A program made the position numbers and the translations under genes. From positions 414,762 to 478,761 of the forward strand of contig NZ_BMNK01000006.1 of the NCBI RefSeq assembly GCF_014646515.1: 64,000 nucleotides of DNA, written 5' to 3'. A model generated the notes under the pieces. That model was not told where the DNA came from. It searched no databases and saw only the letters and a program-made list of their open reading frames with translations. Position 1 is the stretch's first letter. The number at the start of each line of letters is the position of its first letter. Source of the DNA: Nonomuraea glycinis (GTDB taxonomy: Bacteria > Actinomycetota > Actinomycetes > Streptosporangiales > Streptosporangiaceae). Shown in pieces: positions 50,076 to 58,869 of the stretch.

Positions 50076-51851
50076 ATGCGTTTCCTGGACGATCCACACC
50101 ACGACGGCTCGTCCCTGTACGTCTCCGCCCAGACGCCCGAGCTCGGCGCCCCGGTGACCGTCCGGGTGCGGGCGCCGCGGGCCGCCGGGGTCACGGGCGT
50201 GCTCGTACGGGTCGTACAGGACGGGGAGCCGCGCTACGTGCGCGCGGCCACCCGCACCGGCGGCAGAACCGGCGGGTACGGCCGGACCGACGTCTGGTGG
50301 CAGGCCGAGATCGTCGCCACCAACCCCGTCACCCGCTACCGCTTCCTGCTGAGCACGCCCCGTGGCCAGCGGTGGCTCACCGCGGCCGGGCTCGCGACGC
50401 ACGACCTGACCGACGCGAGCGACTTCCGGCTCGTGTGCCACGACGCGCCACCGGCGTGGCTGCGCGACGCGATCGTCTACCAGATCTTCCCCGACCGCTT
50501 CGGCCGGTCGGGCGCGGTGCGCGAGCCGCCCTTCTGGGCGCTGCCCCGCCGGTGGGACCACGACCCGGTCATCCCCAGCGGCCCGGCCGCCGCCCGGCAG
50601 TTCTACGGCGGCGACCTCGACGGCATCATCCCCCACCTGGACCACGTGCGGAGCCTCGGCGCCGACACCGTCTACCTGACGCCGGTCTTCCCCGCCCGCT
50701 CCAACCACCGCTACGACGCCGCCGCCTTCGACCGGATCGACCCGCTGCTCGGCGGCGACCAGGCGCTGCACCGGCTCGCCGACGCCCTGCACGCGCGTGG
50801 CATGCGGCTGCTCGGCGACATCGTCACCAACCACACCGGCGACGCGCACGCCTGGTTCACCGCCGCGCGGTCCGACCCGCACGCGCCCGAACGGGAGATG
50901 TACCACTTCGACCCCGACACCGGCGACTACGAGGCCTGGTGGGGCGTCAAGTCGCTGCCCAAGCTCAACTGGTCCGGCGAGCTGGTACGCACCCGCATGC
51001 CCGAGGTGCTGGCCCGCTGGGTGCCGCCGTTCGACGGCTGGCGGGTGGACGTCGCCAACATGACCGGCAGGCGCGCCGCCGCCGACCACACCCACGAGGC
51101 CGCCGCCCTGCTGCGGCGCGCGCTGCCGCCCACGGCCGCCCTCATCGCCGAGCACAACCACGACGCCTCACCCGACCTCGACCGCGACGGCTGGCACGGC
51201 ACCATGAACTACAGCGGCTTCACCCGCCCCGTGTGGGCCTGGCTGCGCGGCGACGAGCTGGACCTGGACCACTTCCTCGGCGTCCCCGGCGGCGTGCCGC
51301 GCCGCGACGGTCTCGACACCCTCGCGACGTTCCGCTCCTTCGCCTCGCACATGTCGTGGCGCTCCTACGTCCACTCCTGGCAGCTGCTCGACTCCCACGA
51401 CACCTCGCGCATCCGCACCGTCACCGGCTCCCGGGAGCGCCACCTGATCGCGCTCGGCCTGCAGGCCACCCTGCCGGGCACGCCGATGCTGTTCGCCGGC
51501 AGCGAGTACGGCCTGACCGGCGTGAACGGCGAGCACTCGCGCACCCCGATGCCCTGGAACCGCCCCGCCGACCAGGATCTCGCCACCCTGGCCGGCTACC
51601 GCGACCTGCTCGGCCTGCGCCGCGCCGAGCCCGCGCTGCGCCACGGCGGCCTGCGCTGGCTGCACGCCGACGCCGACTGCCTGGTGTTCGCCCGCGAGTA
51701 CGAGGACGAGTCGCTGCTGGTGTGCGCCCGCCGGGCCCCCGGCACCCCGCTGCGGCTCGGGGCGCCGGCGGAGGTTCTTTATAACTCTTCCGACAAGGAC
51801 GTGCTGGCAGGCGCCGGACCGGCGGTGCTCGTGTGGCGCCCCGGCCGTTGA
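50076..51851 (+). CDS. GH13 neopullulanase/cyclomaltodextrinase-like enzyme
   Basis: A 591-residue intracellular maltodextrin-degrading enzyme. The N-terminal approximately 125 residues form a CBM34-like beta-sandwich (PVTVRVRAPRAAGVTGVLVRV). The catalytic barrel starts at WLRDAIVYQIFPDRF and contains GDIVTNHTGDAHAWF, the nucleophile Asp in GWRVDVANMTG, the acid/base Glu in ALIAEHNHD and the third Asp in LLDSHDTSRIR. There is no signal peptide. It starts five bases after malG, so the enzyme works on the sugars the importer brings in. Confidence 0.92.
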   Translation: MRFLDDPHHDGSSLYVSAQTPELGAPVTVRVRAPRAAGVTGVLVRVVQDGEPRYVRAATRTGGRTGGYGRTDVWWQAEIVATNPVTRYRFLLSTPRGQRWLTAAGLATHDLTDASDFRLVCHDAPPAWLRDAIVYQIFPDRFGRSGAVREPPFWALPRRWDHDPVIPSGPAAARQFYGGDLDGIIPHLDHVRSLGADTVYLTPVFPARSNHRYDAAAFDRIDPLLGGDQALHRLADALHARGMRLLGDIVTNHTGDAHAWFTAARSDPHAPEREMYHFDPDTGDYEAWWGVKSLPKLNWSGELVRTRMPEVLARWVPPFDGWRVDVANMTGRRAAADHTHEAAALLRRALPPTAALIAEHNHDASPDLDRDGWHGTMNYSGFTRPVWAWLRGDELDLDHFLGVPGGVPRRDGLDTLATFRSFASHMSWRSYVHSWQLLDSHDTSRIRTVTGSRERHLIALGLQATLPGTPMLFAGSEYGLTGVNGEHSRTPMPWNRPADQDLATLAGYRDLLGLRRAEPALRHGGLRWLHADADCLVFAREYEDESLLVCARRAPGTPLRLGAPAEVLYNSSDKDVLAGAGPAVLVWRPGR

Positions 51852-51905
51852 TCACGCTACGGTGGCACGACAAATTCACTTTTGAACTAGATTGTGGTGT
51901 GCCCG

Positions 51906-53162
51906 ATGAGGTTCCTGTCCGCGGCGGTCATGGTCTCGCTGCTGTCCGCCGCCGTTCCGTCGGGAAGTGCCGCCGCGCAAGCCGCCACCACCTACTACGT
52001 CGACTCCAAGGCGGGCGACGACGCGGCGGCGGGCACCAGCGCCACCGCCCCATGGAAGTCCCTGGACCCGGTCAACGCGGCGGACCTCAAGCCGGGCGAC
52101 ACCGTCAGCTTCAAGCGGGGGAGCAGCTTCGCCGGCCCGCTCACCCTGGCGGCCAAGGGCACCGCGGCCAAGCCCATCGTGGTGCGGGCGCACGGCACGG
52201 GCAAGCCGCCCAGGATCACCGGGCGCACCACGGCCTGCGTCGTCATCACCGGTGCGTACTGGCACGTCAGCGGCCTGCGCGCCACCGGTTGCGAGTGGGC
52301 CGGCTTCGAGATCACCGGTGACCGCAACGTGCTGGCCGGCATCGAGGCCGACCACAACGTCACCGGCGTCTCCATCACCCGCACCGGCGCCCGCAACACC
52401 GTCAGGGACAGCAAGATCACTGACAACAACCGGATGAGCGTCAACGACGAGGGCGGCGACAACGACTCCGGCGCCTTCGGCATCCTCATCAACGGCGACG
52501 ACAACTTCATCGCCGACAACACCATCACCGGCAGCCACGCCAAGAGCCACGACTACGGCGTCGACGGCGCCGCCATCGAGATCTTCAGCGGCAACCGCAA
52601 CCGCATCCTGCGCAACATCTCGCGCGACAACAACACCTTCACCGAACTGGGCGCCAAGAAGGGCCACACCGCCACCGGCAACCTGTTCGCCTTCAACGTC
52701 GTCACCTCCTCGCTCAAGAGCGGCTCCTTCCTCGTCACCCGGGGCGCCGGGCACGTCGTCGGCCCCGTCAAGGGCACCGTCGTCCTGCACAACTCCGTCT
52801 CCATGCCGGCCAGGAAGACGATCGGCTGGGCTTGCCACGACGGCTGCTCCCCGTCCATCCTCAAGGTCCGCAACAACGCCATCTCCGTGGGGGGCGAGGC
52901 CGGCTACGAGGACGGCAAGGGAGCCGACGAGGCGGGCAACGTCTACCGGGCGCGCACCGCGAAGTTCCGGCTCGGCTCCCGCTCCGTCATGGCCGACCCG
53001 CGCTTCGTCTCCCGCAGCGACCTGCGGCTGCGGGCCGGCTCCCCGGCGCGCGAGCGGGCGGTACGGCTGTCACCCGCGTGGTTCGGCGGGGAGGCCTTCG
53101 CCAAGGACGTCAACGGCAAGCCGCTGCCCTCGGCCCCGCACGCGGGCGCCTACCAGGGCTGA
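51906..53162 (+). CDS. Secreted right-handed beta-helix protein (pectate-lyase-like fold)
   Basis: A 418-residue exported protein. The signal peptide MRFLSAAVMVSLLSAAVPSG is followed by TYYVDSKAGDDAAAGTSATAPWKSL, a classic DUF1565-type start. A parallel beta-helix then carries repeated N/D-rich turns (NVLAGIEADHNVTGVSI, NFIADNTITGSH, NRILRNISRDNN). The fold is shared by polysaccharide lyases and glycosidases, but no catalytic residues can be assigned. The start could be GTG 51894; ATG 51906 gives the better signal peptide. It follows the mal operon but is probably transcribed separately. Confidence 0.85.
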   Translation: MRFLSAAVMVSLLSAAVPSGSAAAQAATTYYVDSKAGDDAAAGTSATAPWKSLDPVNAADLKPGDTVSFKRGSSFAGPLTLAAKGTAAKPIVVRAHGTGKPPRITGRTTACVVITGAYWHVSGLRATGCEWAGFEITGDRNVLAGIEADHNVTGVSITRTGARNTVRDSKITDNNRMSVNDEGGDNDSGAFGILINGDDNFIADNTITGSHAKSHDYGVDGAAIEIFSGNRNRILRNISRDNNTFTELGAKKGHTATGNLFAFNVVTSSLKSGSFLVTRGAGHVVGPVKGTVVLHNSVSMPARKTIGWACHDGCSPSILKVRNNAISVGGEAGYEDGKGADEAGNVYRARTAKFRLGSRSVMADPRFVSRSDLRLRAGSPARERAVRLSPAWFGGEAFAKDVNGKPLPSAPHAGAYQG

Positions 53163-53237
53163 CCGCTCACCCCGGTTTCCCGCCCCGGCACGCGTCGGCG
53201 GCCTGATGACCCGTGCCGCCGTACGGAGCCGTGCGGG

Positions 53238-53444
53238 TCAGGCCGACTGCCAGCGGGACAGGATGGCCTCGTCGTCGAGGTCGGTGTGCCAGGCGGGCTC
53301 TTCGGGGTCGGCGAAGGGCAGCCAGCGGTCGTAGTCCGGGGTGTCGGGGGAGACGTCGCGGGTGCCGTGCACGCGGGTGCCGTCGTCCAGGACGGCGGTG
53401 GTGGGGACGCGCAGGGCGCCGCCCGGGAGCATGAGCACGGTCAT
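53238..53444 (-). CDS. Small conserved-looking hypothetical protein
   Basis: A 68-residue product beginning MTVLMLPGGALRVPTTAVL with DDGTRVHGTRDVSPDTPDYDRWLPFADPE downstream. Codon third positions are GC-rich in this frame and an AGGGGAAGGG stretch lies upstream of the start at 53444, which supports a real gene. Function is unknown. It lies 69 bases from the HExxH protein gene on the same strand. Confidence 0.6.
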   Translation of the reverse strand: MTVLMLPGGALRVPTTAVLDDGTRVHGTRDVSPDTPDYDRWLPFADPEEPAWHTDLDDEAILSRWQSA

Positions 53445-53513
53445 GGGCGTCCCTTCCCCTGGTGTCCACGTGAGGCAGCCAGCATAGCCGCCGGGGCCGG
53501 GCGCGGGTCGTGG

Positions 53514-54047
53514 TCAGCCGATCCCATAACGTTCGGACATCCAGTGGTACACCTGGTGGGCGGTGTGCTCGTCGTCGCCGAGCAGGCGGATGAGGCGGCT
53601 GGGGCGCCGGGTGAGCACGCAGGCGAAACTCTCCGCGAACAGCTCCGAGACGTCCTCCCGGTAGGGCGGAGCGAGGTGAGGGCGGCGCAGCGCGTGCAGC
53701 ACGACCCACCACTTGTCGGCGGAGGGGCGCCCGTCGCAGTCGTCGATGGCGTGGCCGAGTTCGTGGCCGCAGACGCTCACGGAGGGTGAGGGCACGCTGC
53801 CGATCGCGATGCGGCGCAGGGCGGGGTCGTAGACGCCGGCGCTACGCTCCCAGGTGCCCTGCTGCTGGGGGAGGGGGATGGCGCGGAGTTTCTCGAAGTC
53901 GGGCAGGTCGGGGACGGCGCCGGGGCCGACGACCAGGCCGCCGCTGAGATGGTCGGCCAGGCGCAGGCCGAGCGCGCGGGGGACGGCCGCCAGGGTCATG
54001 ATGGCCAGCAGTGATTCGGGCGGCGGGAAGGTGCCGGGCTCCCACAT
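53514..54047 (-). CDS. HExxH putative metalloprotease, lethal-factor-like (ATLF-type)
   Basis: A 178-residue protein from ATG 54047 (the frame is open to 54149). The core is SVSVCGHELGHAIDDCDG, an HExxH zinc motif, followed about 45 residues later by REDVSELFAESFACVLTR, where a Glu-x2-x-Glu-Ser-Phe-Ala stretch resembles the third zinc ligand region of anthrax-lethal-factor-like (ATLF) peptidases. An LPDFEKLRAIPLPQ segment precedes it. No signal peptide is visible. The substrate is unknown; identification rests on two short motifs. Confidence 0.65.
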   Translation of the reverse strand: MWEPGTFPPPESLLAIMTLAAVPRALGLRLADHLSGGLVVGPGAVPDLPDFEKLRAIPLPQQQGTWERSAGVYDPALRRIAIGSVPSPSVSVCGHELGHAIDDCDGRPSADKWWVVLHALRRPHLAPPYREDVSELFAESFACVLTRRPSRLIRLLGDDEHTAHQVYHWMSERYGIG

Positions 54048-54479
54048 GCGCGTCAGGCGATGCTCCAGGACACCGACATGCAGCCATCCGGGCCATCTTC
54101 TCCTGCGCCTCACGCCACCGCGCTCTCTGCATGTCTGTCCGGCGGCCACCCTCCGTAGCCGGGATCAATGATTGCGTATTTGTCAGCGACGAGCGGCGGA
54201 TCGGGCCAACGACATGCTTGAACCGAAAAATCTTCCGAAAATACCTCGGCTTGAGGTCGTCGGTCCGGCGGGAACCGGATCGGCGTTCCTCTCGCTTGAG
54301 TGCGTCGTGGCAGGGAAGATGGATCGGGGAATACCGCGAAAAAGTGCTTGCCGTGCACTGGTCGACAAGTCCGGATATGTCCGTACATGCTGGAAATACC
54401 GCAGCATCTGTGACATGTCCGTGGAACATGCTGGAAACCTTTCCACGGCACTGTGAGAGCGTCTGGAAAGGGGGCGGCA
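54048..54479 (+). promoter_or_regulatory. AT-richer intergenic region with repeats upstream of the ACT protein gene
   Basis: This 432-base stretch has lower GC than its neighbours and I find no credible gene. It holds direct repeats ATGTCCGTACATGCTGGAAA (54377-54396) and ATGTCCGTGGAACATGCTGGAAA (54415-54437, with a three-base insertion), 38 bases apart, and an inverted CTTTCCA...TGGAAAG near 54439-54469. The arrangement next to the ACT gene start suggests regulator binding sites. Confidence 0.5.
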
Positions 54480-55115
54480 ATGCTGCTGCGATTGAGGGTG
54501 TCGCTGCCGGACCAGCCCGGAGGACTGGGCAGGGTGGCGAAGGTACTCGGCACCTTGGGCGCCGACATCCTGCAGGTGACCGTGCTCGAACGTGAGGCCG
54601 GCCGGGCGGTGGACGACTTCACCGTCTCCTGGCCCGGCGCGACGAGCCCGGGCGAGGTCCGTGACCGCTTCTCGGCGGTGCCCGGCGTGAAGGTCGAAGG
54701 CGTGTGGGCGACGCGCGAGATGCCTGGCTCCGCCCCCGACTACGACCTGCTCATGCACGTGGCCACCGAGCCGGCCCGCGGCCTGGCGACGCTGGTGGAC
54801 GCGCTGCCGATGCTGTGCGGCGCCGAGTGGTCCGTCGCCTACTGCGACGGCGCCGTACGGCACGCCTCACTGGCCGCCCCCGACCTCATCGACCTGCCCG
54901 AGCCGCCGCCCAGGGCCGCCACCCTGGACACCGAGAAGCTGCGCCTGATGCTGCTGCCGGTGGTCACGCACGGGCTGCACGTGCTCGTGGCGCGCGCCGA
55001 GGGGCCGGTGTTCCACCGCGCCGAGCTGGAACGTGCCGTACGCATTGTGGACGTCGTCTCGACGCTGGCCGCCCGCGCGCGAACGCCCGTGATTGACCCG
55101 CAAAACCACGGCTGA
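54480..55115 (+). CDS. ACT-domain amino-acid-binding protein
   Basis: A 211-residue protein whose first 75 residues form an ACT domain (LRLRVSLPDQPGGLGRVAKVLG with the ligand-loop glycines, then ADILQVTVLEREAGRAVDDF). The rest has a second ACT-like region and a helical tail (HGLHVLVARAEGPVFHRAELERAVRIVD). ACT domains bind amino acids and regulate metabolism; the partner is unknown. ATG 54480 follows GGAAAGGGGG. The MaoC remnant and acyl-CoA dehydrogenase genes follow within 150 bases on the same strand. Confidence 0.8.
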   Translation: MLLRLRVSLPDQPGGLGRVAKVLGTLGADILQVTVLEREAGRAVDDFTVSWPGATSPGEVRDRFSAVPGVKVEGVWATREMPGSAPDYDLLMHVATEPARGLATLVDALPMLCGAEWSVAYCDGAVRHASLAAPDLIDLPEPPPRAATLDTEKLRLMLLPVVTHGLHVLVARAEGPVFHRAELERAVRIVDVVSTLAARARTPVIDPQNHG

Positions 55116-55155
55116 CTAACGTGAGCGGTCCGAGCAGCGCGTAGAGGAGCCGCCC

Positions 55156-55260
55156 GTGACCGTTCACGAAGCCCGCGTCGGCCACTTCCACGAGGACCTC
55201 GTGATCGGCGACGTCCATCGGCATCATCCCGCAGGCCAAGACCGGTCCCTGGAGGCGTGA
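55156..55260 (+). pseudogene. Remnant of a MaoC-family dehydratase gene
   Basis: A 34-codon frame with a good ribosome-binding site (GAGGAG) encodes EARVGHFHEDLVIGDVHRH, which matches the start of MaoC-type enoyl/mesaconyl-CoA hydratases (typically RxxRFxEDFxVGDVYRH). After a few more residues it stops at 55258, and no further MaoC sequence follows. Intact MaoC genes usually precede acyl-CoA dehydrogenases like the next gene. I read it as an internal deletion that fused the start to the acyl-CoA dehydrogenase leader. Confidence 0.65.
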
Positions 55261-55263
55261 GCG

Positions 55264-56427
55264 ATGGACTTCGAGCTGAACGACGAGCAGCGGGCCTTCC
55301 GCGAGACGCTGCGCGCCTTCGTGGACAAGGAGATCGTGCCCGTCGCCACCGAGTGGGAGCACTCCGGCCGCTACCCGACCGAGATCGTCGAGAAGATGAA
55401 GCTGATGGGCCTGTTCGGCCTCAGCGTGCCGGAGGAGTACGGCGGGCTGGGCGCCGACATGGTCTCCTTCGCCCTGGTCTTCGAGGAGATCGCCCGGGGC
55501 TGGATGGGGGTGGCCGGCACCATCGGCTCCCACTCGCTGGCCTGCTGGATGATCGCCCGGCACGGCACCGAGGAACAGAAGCGCCGCCACCTGCCCGACC
55601 TGGCCACCGGGGCGCGCCGTACCGGGATCGCCCTCACCGAGCCCGGCGCGGGCACCGACCTGCAGGGCATCACCACGCGCGCCGTACGCGACGGCGAGCA
55701 CTACGTCGTCACCGGGACCAAGACCTGGATCACCAACGCCCGCCACGCCGACCCGCTGCCCGTGCTGGTCAAGACCTCGATCACCGAACCGGCCCACAAG
55801 GGCATGTCGGTGCTGCTCGTCGACCCCGCCGCCGAAGGGTTCGGGGTCAGCCGTGACCTGCCCAAGCTCGGCTACAAGGGCACCGAGACGTGCGAGGTGG
55901 TGCTCGACGGCGTCCGGGTGCCGGTGGACGCTCTGCTCGGCGGCGTGGCAGGGCGCGGCATGCAGCAGGTGCTCGGCGGGCTGGAGATCGGCCGCGTCAA
56001 CATCGCCGCCCGCGCCGTCGGCGTCGCACAGGCCGCCTACGACGCGGCGCTCGCCTATGCCCGCGAGCGGATCGCGTTCGGCCGGCCCATCGCCGAGTTC
56101 CAGGCCATCCAGCTCAAGCTGGCCGACCTGGCGACCGAGATCCAGGCGGCCCGGCTGCTGACCTACTGGGCGGCCTCCCAGGCCGACGGGGGCAAGCGGG
56201 TCGACATGGAGGCGGGCATGGCCAAATACTTCGCCTCCGAGGTGGCGTTGAAGGCGTCGCTGGAGGCGATGCGCATCCACGGCGGCTACGGCTACTCCCA
56301 GGAGTTCGTCGTCGAGCGGCTCTACCGGGACGCGCCGCTGATGGCGATCGGCGAGGGCACCAACGACGTGCAGCGCCTGGTCATCGCCCGCGCCCTCATC
56401 TCGGGCAAGGGACAAGTGGGCTGGTGA
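55264..56427 (+). CDS. Acyl-CoA dehydrogenase
   Basis: A 387-residue flavin dehydrogenase that introduces the alpha-beta double bond in acyl-CoA. It shows FELNDEQRAFRETLRAFVDKE, GIALTEPGAGTDLQGITTRA (FAD/substrate site), TKTWITNA, GYKGTETCEVVLDGVRVP, ERIAFGRPIAEFQAIQLKLAD and MRIHGGYGYSQEFVVERLYRDAPLMAIGEGTND, in which a Glu in the usual catalytic place is present. It starts three bases after the MaoC remnant and is followed by a CDF transporter gene four bases downstream. Confidence 0.93.
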   Translation: MDFELNDEQRAFRETLRAFVDKEIVPVATEWEHSGRYPTEIVEKMKLMGLFGLSVPEEYGGLGADMVSFALVFEEIARGWMGVAGTIGSHSLACWMIARHGTEEQKRRHLPDLATGARRTGIALTEPGAGTDLQGITTRAVRDGEHYVVTGTKTWITNARHADPLPVLVKTSITEPAHKGMSVLLVDPAAEGFGVSRDLPKLGYKGTETCEVVLDGVRVPVDALLGGVAGRGMQQVLGGLEIGRVNIAARAVGVAQAAYDAALAYARERIAFGRPIAEFQAIQLKLADLATEIQAARLLTYWAASQADGGKRVDMEAGMAKYFASEVALKASLEAMRIHGGYGYSQEFVVERLYRDAPLMAIGEGTNDVQRLVIARALISGKGQVGW

Positions 56428-56431
56428 GACC

Positions 56432-57568
56432 ATGCGGACACGGCACGATGACGAGCACGGGGACGGGCACGAGGACAGGGACGGGCACGGTGACGATCAT
56501 GAGTCCGGGCACGGGCATGAGTCCGGGCACGGGCAGGGTCATGGGCACGGCCACGGGCATGGTGACGGTGACAGGCGGCGGCAGGGGGATGGGCGCGGTT
56601 GGCGGCATTTCTGGCATGGCATAGCGCCGCACAGCCACGACAGCGGCGACAAGCTGGACGCGGCCCTGGAGAGCAGCAGCCGGGGCATGCGGGTGCTGGT
56701 GGTCTCCTTCGCCGTGCTCATGGCCACCTTCGCCGTCCAGGCCGTCATCGTCGCCCTGTCGGGGTCCGTCGCGCTGCTCGGCGACACCCTGCACAACCTC
56801 GCCGACGCGCTGACCGCCGTACCGCTGGCGATCGCGTTCTCCGTCGGCCGCCGCGCCGCCACCAGGCGCTTCACCTACGGCTACGGCAGGGCCGAGGATC
56901 TCGCCGGCATCGTCATCGTGCTGATCATCGCCGCCTCCGCCGCCCTGGCCGGTTACGAGGCGGTCACCCGGCTGCTCGACCCCCGGGACATCGAGGCGGT
57001 GGCCTGGGTGGCGGTGGCCGGGGTGGTGGGCTTCCTCGGCAACGAGTGGGTGGCCCGCTACCGGATCAAGGTCGGCCGTGAGATCGGCTCGGCCGCGCTG
57101 GTCGCCGACGGGCTGCACGCCAGGACCGACGGCTTCGCCTCGCTGGCCGTGCTGCTCGGCGCGGGCGGCGTCGCGCTCGGCTTCCCGATCGCCGACCCGA
57201 TCGTGGGCCTGCTCATCACCGTCGCCATCCTGTTCGTGCTGCGCGACGCCGCGAAGGAGATCTACCACCGGCTGATGGACGCCGTGGACCCCGCGCTCGT
57301 CGACGAGGCCGAGCGGATCCTGCGCGCCGTCGACGGCGTCGAACGGGTCGGCTCGGTACGGATGCGCTGGATCGGCCACGCGCTGCACGCCGAGGTGGAC
57401 ATCCTGGTCCGGCACGACCTCACGGTCGTGGCCGCGCACGCGGTCGCCGTACGGGCCGAGCACCGGCTCATCCACGAGGTGCCGCGGCTGCGCGCCGCCA
57501 CCGTGCACACCGACCCGTACGGACCCGCGGACGCCGACCACCATGCCCCGCTGACCGCACATCGCTGA
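56432..57568 (+). CDS. Cation diffusion facilitator (Zn/Co/Cd efflux) with His-rich head
   Basis: A 378-residue CDF transporter that exchanges divalent metal for protons. The first 45 residues are a His/Asp/Gly-rich run of GHGHGHG type that probably binds metal. The membrane part has about six helices with SGSVALLGDTLHNLADAL (HxxxD) and ALVADGLHARTDGFASLAVL (DxxHxxxD), the metal sites. The C-terminal cytoplasmic domain carries HALHAEVDILV. It is encoded directly after the acyl-CoA dehydrogenase. Metal specificity cannot be fixed from sequence. Confidence 0.93.
   Translation: MRTRHDDEHGDGHEDRDGHGDDHESGHGHESGHGQGHGHGHGHGDGDRRRQGDGRGWRHFWHGIAPHSHDSGDKLDAALESSSRGMRVLVVSFAVLMATFAVQAVIVALSGSVALLGDTLHNLADALTAVPLAIAFSVGRRAATRRFTYGYGRAEDLAGIVIVLIIAASAALAGYEAVTRLLDPRDIEAVAWVAVAGVVGFLGNEWVARYRIKVGREIGSAALVADGLHARTDGFASLAVLLGAGGVALGFPIADPIVGLLITVAILFVLRDAAKEIYHRLMDAVDPALVDEAERILRAVDGVERVGSVRMRWIGHALHAEVDILVRHDLTVVAAHAVAVRAEHRLIHEVPRLRAATVHTDPYGPADADHHAPLTAHR
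56456..56576 (+). repeat. Six-base GGGCAC/GGGCAT repeat coding for the His-rich head
   Basis: Repeated GGGCAC, GGGCAT and GAGTCCGGGCAC units encode the GH/ESGH run of the CDF transporter. Simple repeats of this kind can change length by slippage and alter the metal-binding head. Confidence 0.75.
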
Positions 57569-57576
57569 CCCCGCGT

Positions 57577-58785
57577 ATGCGCCGGATGAGTCAGGGTAAG
57601 TTGTGGCGGGTGTCGATTTCCACGCTGCCCGCATCCCCCCGAACCGGACAGGCCAGACTGGCGTGGCTCGACGCGCTGCGCGGCATCGGCGCGCTGGCGG
57701 TGGTGGCCGAGCACATGCTGCCGTGGTACATGCCCTGGGCGCGGCCCTACTGGTTCAGCCTCGGCGTCTACGGCATCTTCGTGTTCTTCCTGGTCAGCGG
57801 CTACATCATTCCCGCCTCGCTGGAGCGGCACGGTGACGTGCGGGCGTTCTGGGTCAGCCGCGTCTTCCGGCTCTACCCGCTCTATCTCGCCGTCGCGGCC
57901 ACGGTGCTGGCGCTGTCCTGGTGGGTGCCGGTGCGGCCGGCGGTGTCCCGTGACGGCGCGGCCGTCGCCGGGCACGCGACGATGCTGCTCGACGTGGCCG
58001 GGGTCGCGGGCGTGGCCGACACGATGTGGACGCTCTCGTACGAGATGGTCTTCTACCTGCTGGTCACCGCCCTGTTCATGCTCCGGTGGCATGACCGTAG
58101 CGGCCTGCTCGCCATGCTGTTCGCCGCGGGCTCGGTCGTGGTGGGACTGGTGATGAGCCGGGCGGTGCTCGGCGGCGGCTGGGTGGCCTACACCTCGTGC
58201 GCGGTGTTCGCCGCCGGGCTGACCTGCCTGATCACCGGCCGCTTCCGCAGGACCGCCGGGTATGTGCTCGGGGTGATGGCGCTGGTGATGCTGGTGCTCA
58301 ACAGCCGGGTGCCGTGGCTGGGCGTGGCCGTGGTGGCGCTGATGTTCGCCGGGACCGCGATCTACCGGTGGGAGCGCGGCGAGGGCGGCCTGTGGCCGGT
58401 GGCCGTCACGGCCGCGCTGGTGGGGCTCGCCCCTGTCTGGGCGATCATGTCCGGCTGGTGGTGGGTCGAGCCGGACGTGTGGATCACCACGATCGTGCTG
58501 GCGGCCGCCACGTTCGCGGGCGGCATGGCGCTGCGCGGCAGGCGGGTGCCCCGCCTGCCGGCCTGGCTCGGGCTGATCAGCTACTCGCTCTATCTGGTGC
58601 ACCATCCGCTGCTGAAGTACTTCAGCGAGCTCACCGGCGACCTGCGCCGCTCGCCGGTGCCGCTGCAGATCGCCATGGCGGCGCTGGCCACGGCCCTGGT
58701 GCTCGGGGTCAGCGCGCTGACCTACCGCTGGGTGGAGCGGCCCATGCAGTCGCTGGGCCGCCGCCTGGCCCGGCCACGCGCCTAG
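57577..58785 (+). CDS. Acyltransferase family 3 (OafA-like) membrane protein
   Basis: A 402-residue protein with about ten helices of the acyltransferase-3 family: LAWLDALRGIGALAVVAEHMLPWYMPW at helix 1 with the family His, FVFFLVSGYIIPASLERHG at helix 2, WVSRVFRLYPLYLA, and DTMWTLSYEMVFYLLV. It moves acyl groups onto sugars or wall polymers outside the membrane. A later start such as GTG 57610 is possible because the first residues are not conserved. Three copies of a 14-bp element around its stop codon follow. Confidence 0.85.
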   Translation: MRRMSQGKLWRVSISTLPASPRTGQARLAWLDALRGIGALAVVAEHMLPWYMPWARPYWFSLGVYGIFVFFLVSGYIIPASLERHGDVRAFWVSRVFRLYPLYLAVAATVLALSWWVPVRPAVSRDGAAVAGHATMLLDVAGVAGVADTMWTLSYEMVFYLLVTALFMLRWHDRSGLLAMLFAAGSVVVGLVMSRAVLGGGWVAYTSCAVFAAGLTCLITGRFRRTAGYVLGVMALVMLVLNSRVPWLGVAVVALMFAGTAIYRWERGEGGLWPVAVTAALVGLAPVWAIMSGWWWVEPDVWITTIVLAAATFAGGMALRGRRVPRLPAWLGLISYSLYLVHHPLLKYFSELTGDLRRSPVPLQIAMAALATALVLGVSALTYRWVERPMQSLGRRLARPRA

Positions 58786-58840
58786 CGCCCGGCCACGCCC
58801 CAGGTCTCGCGCCTAGCGCCTGGTCTCGCGCCTGGCCCGG
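58777..58840. repeat. Repeats of the acyltransferase gene tail, including the stop codon
   Basis: CGCGCCTAGCGCCC (58777-58790, containing the TAG stop at 58783-58785), CGCGCCTAGCGCCT (58808-58821) and CGCGCCTGGCCCGG (58827-58840) lie in the gap to the convergent ATPase gene. Confidence 0.65.
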
Positions 58841-58869
58841 CCTCGCGTCCAGCCCGGGTGAGAAGGACG

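Noticed and set aside
54172..54456. 94-residue rightward frame between the HExxH and ACT genes
   Set aside because: Composition is unlike neighbouring genes, no ribosome-binding site is evident and no family features are seen; the region looks regulatory.
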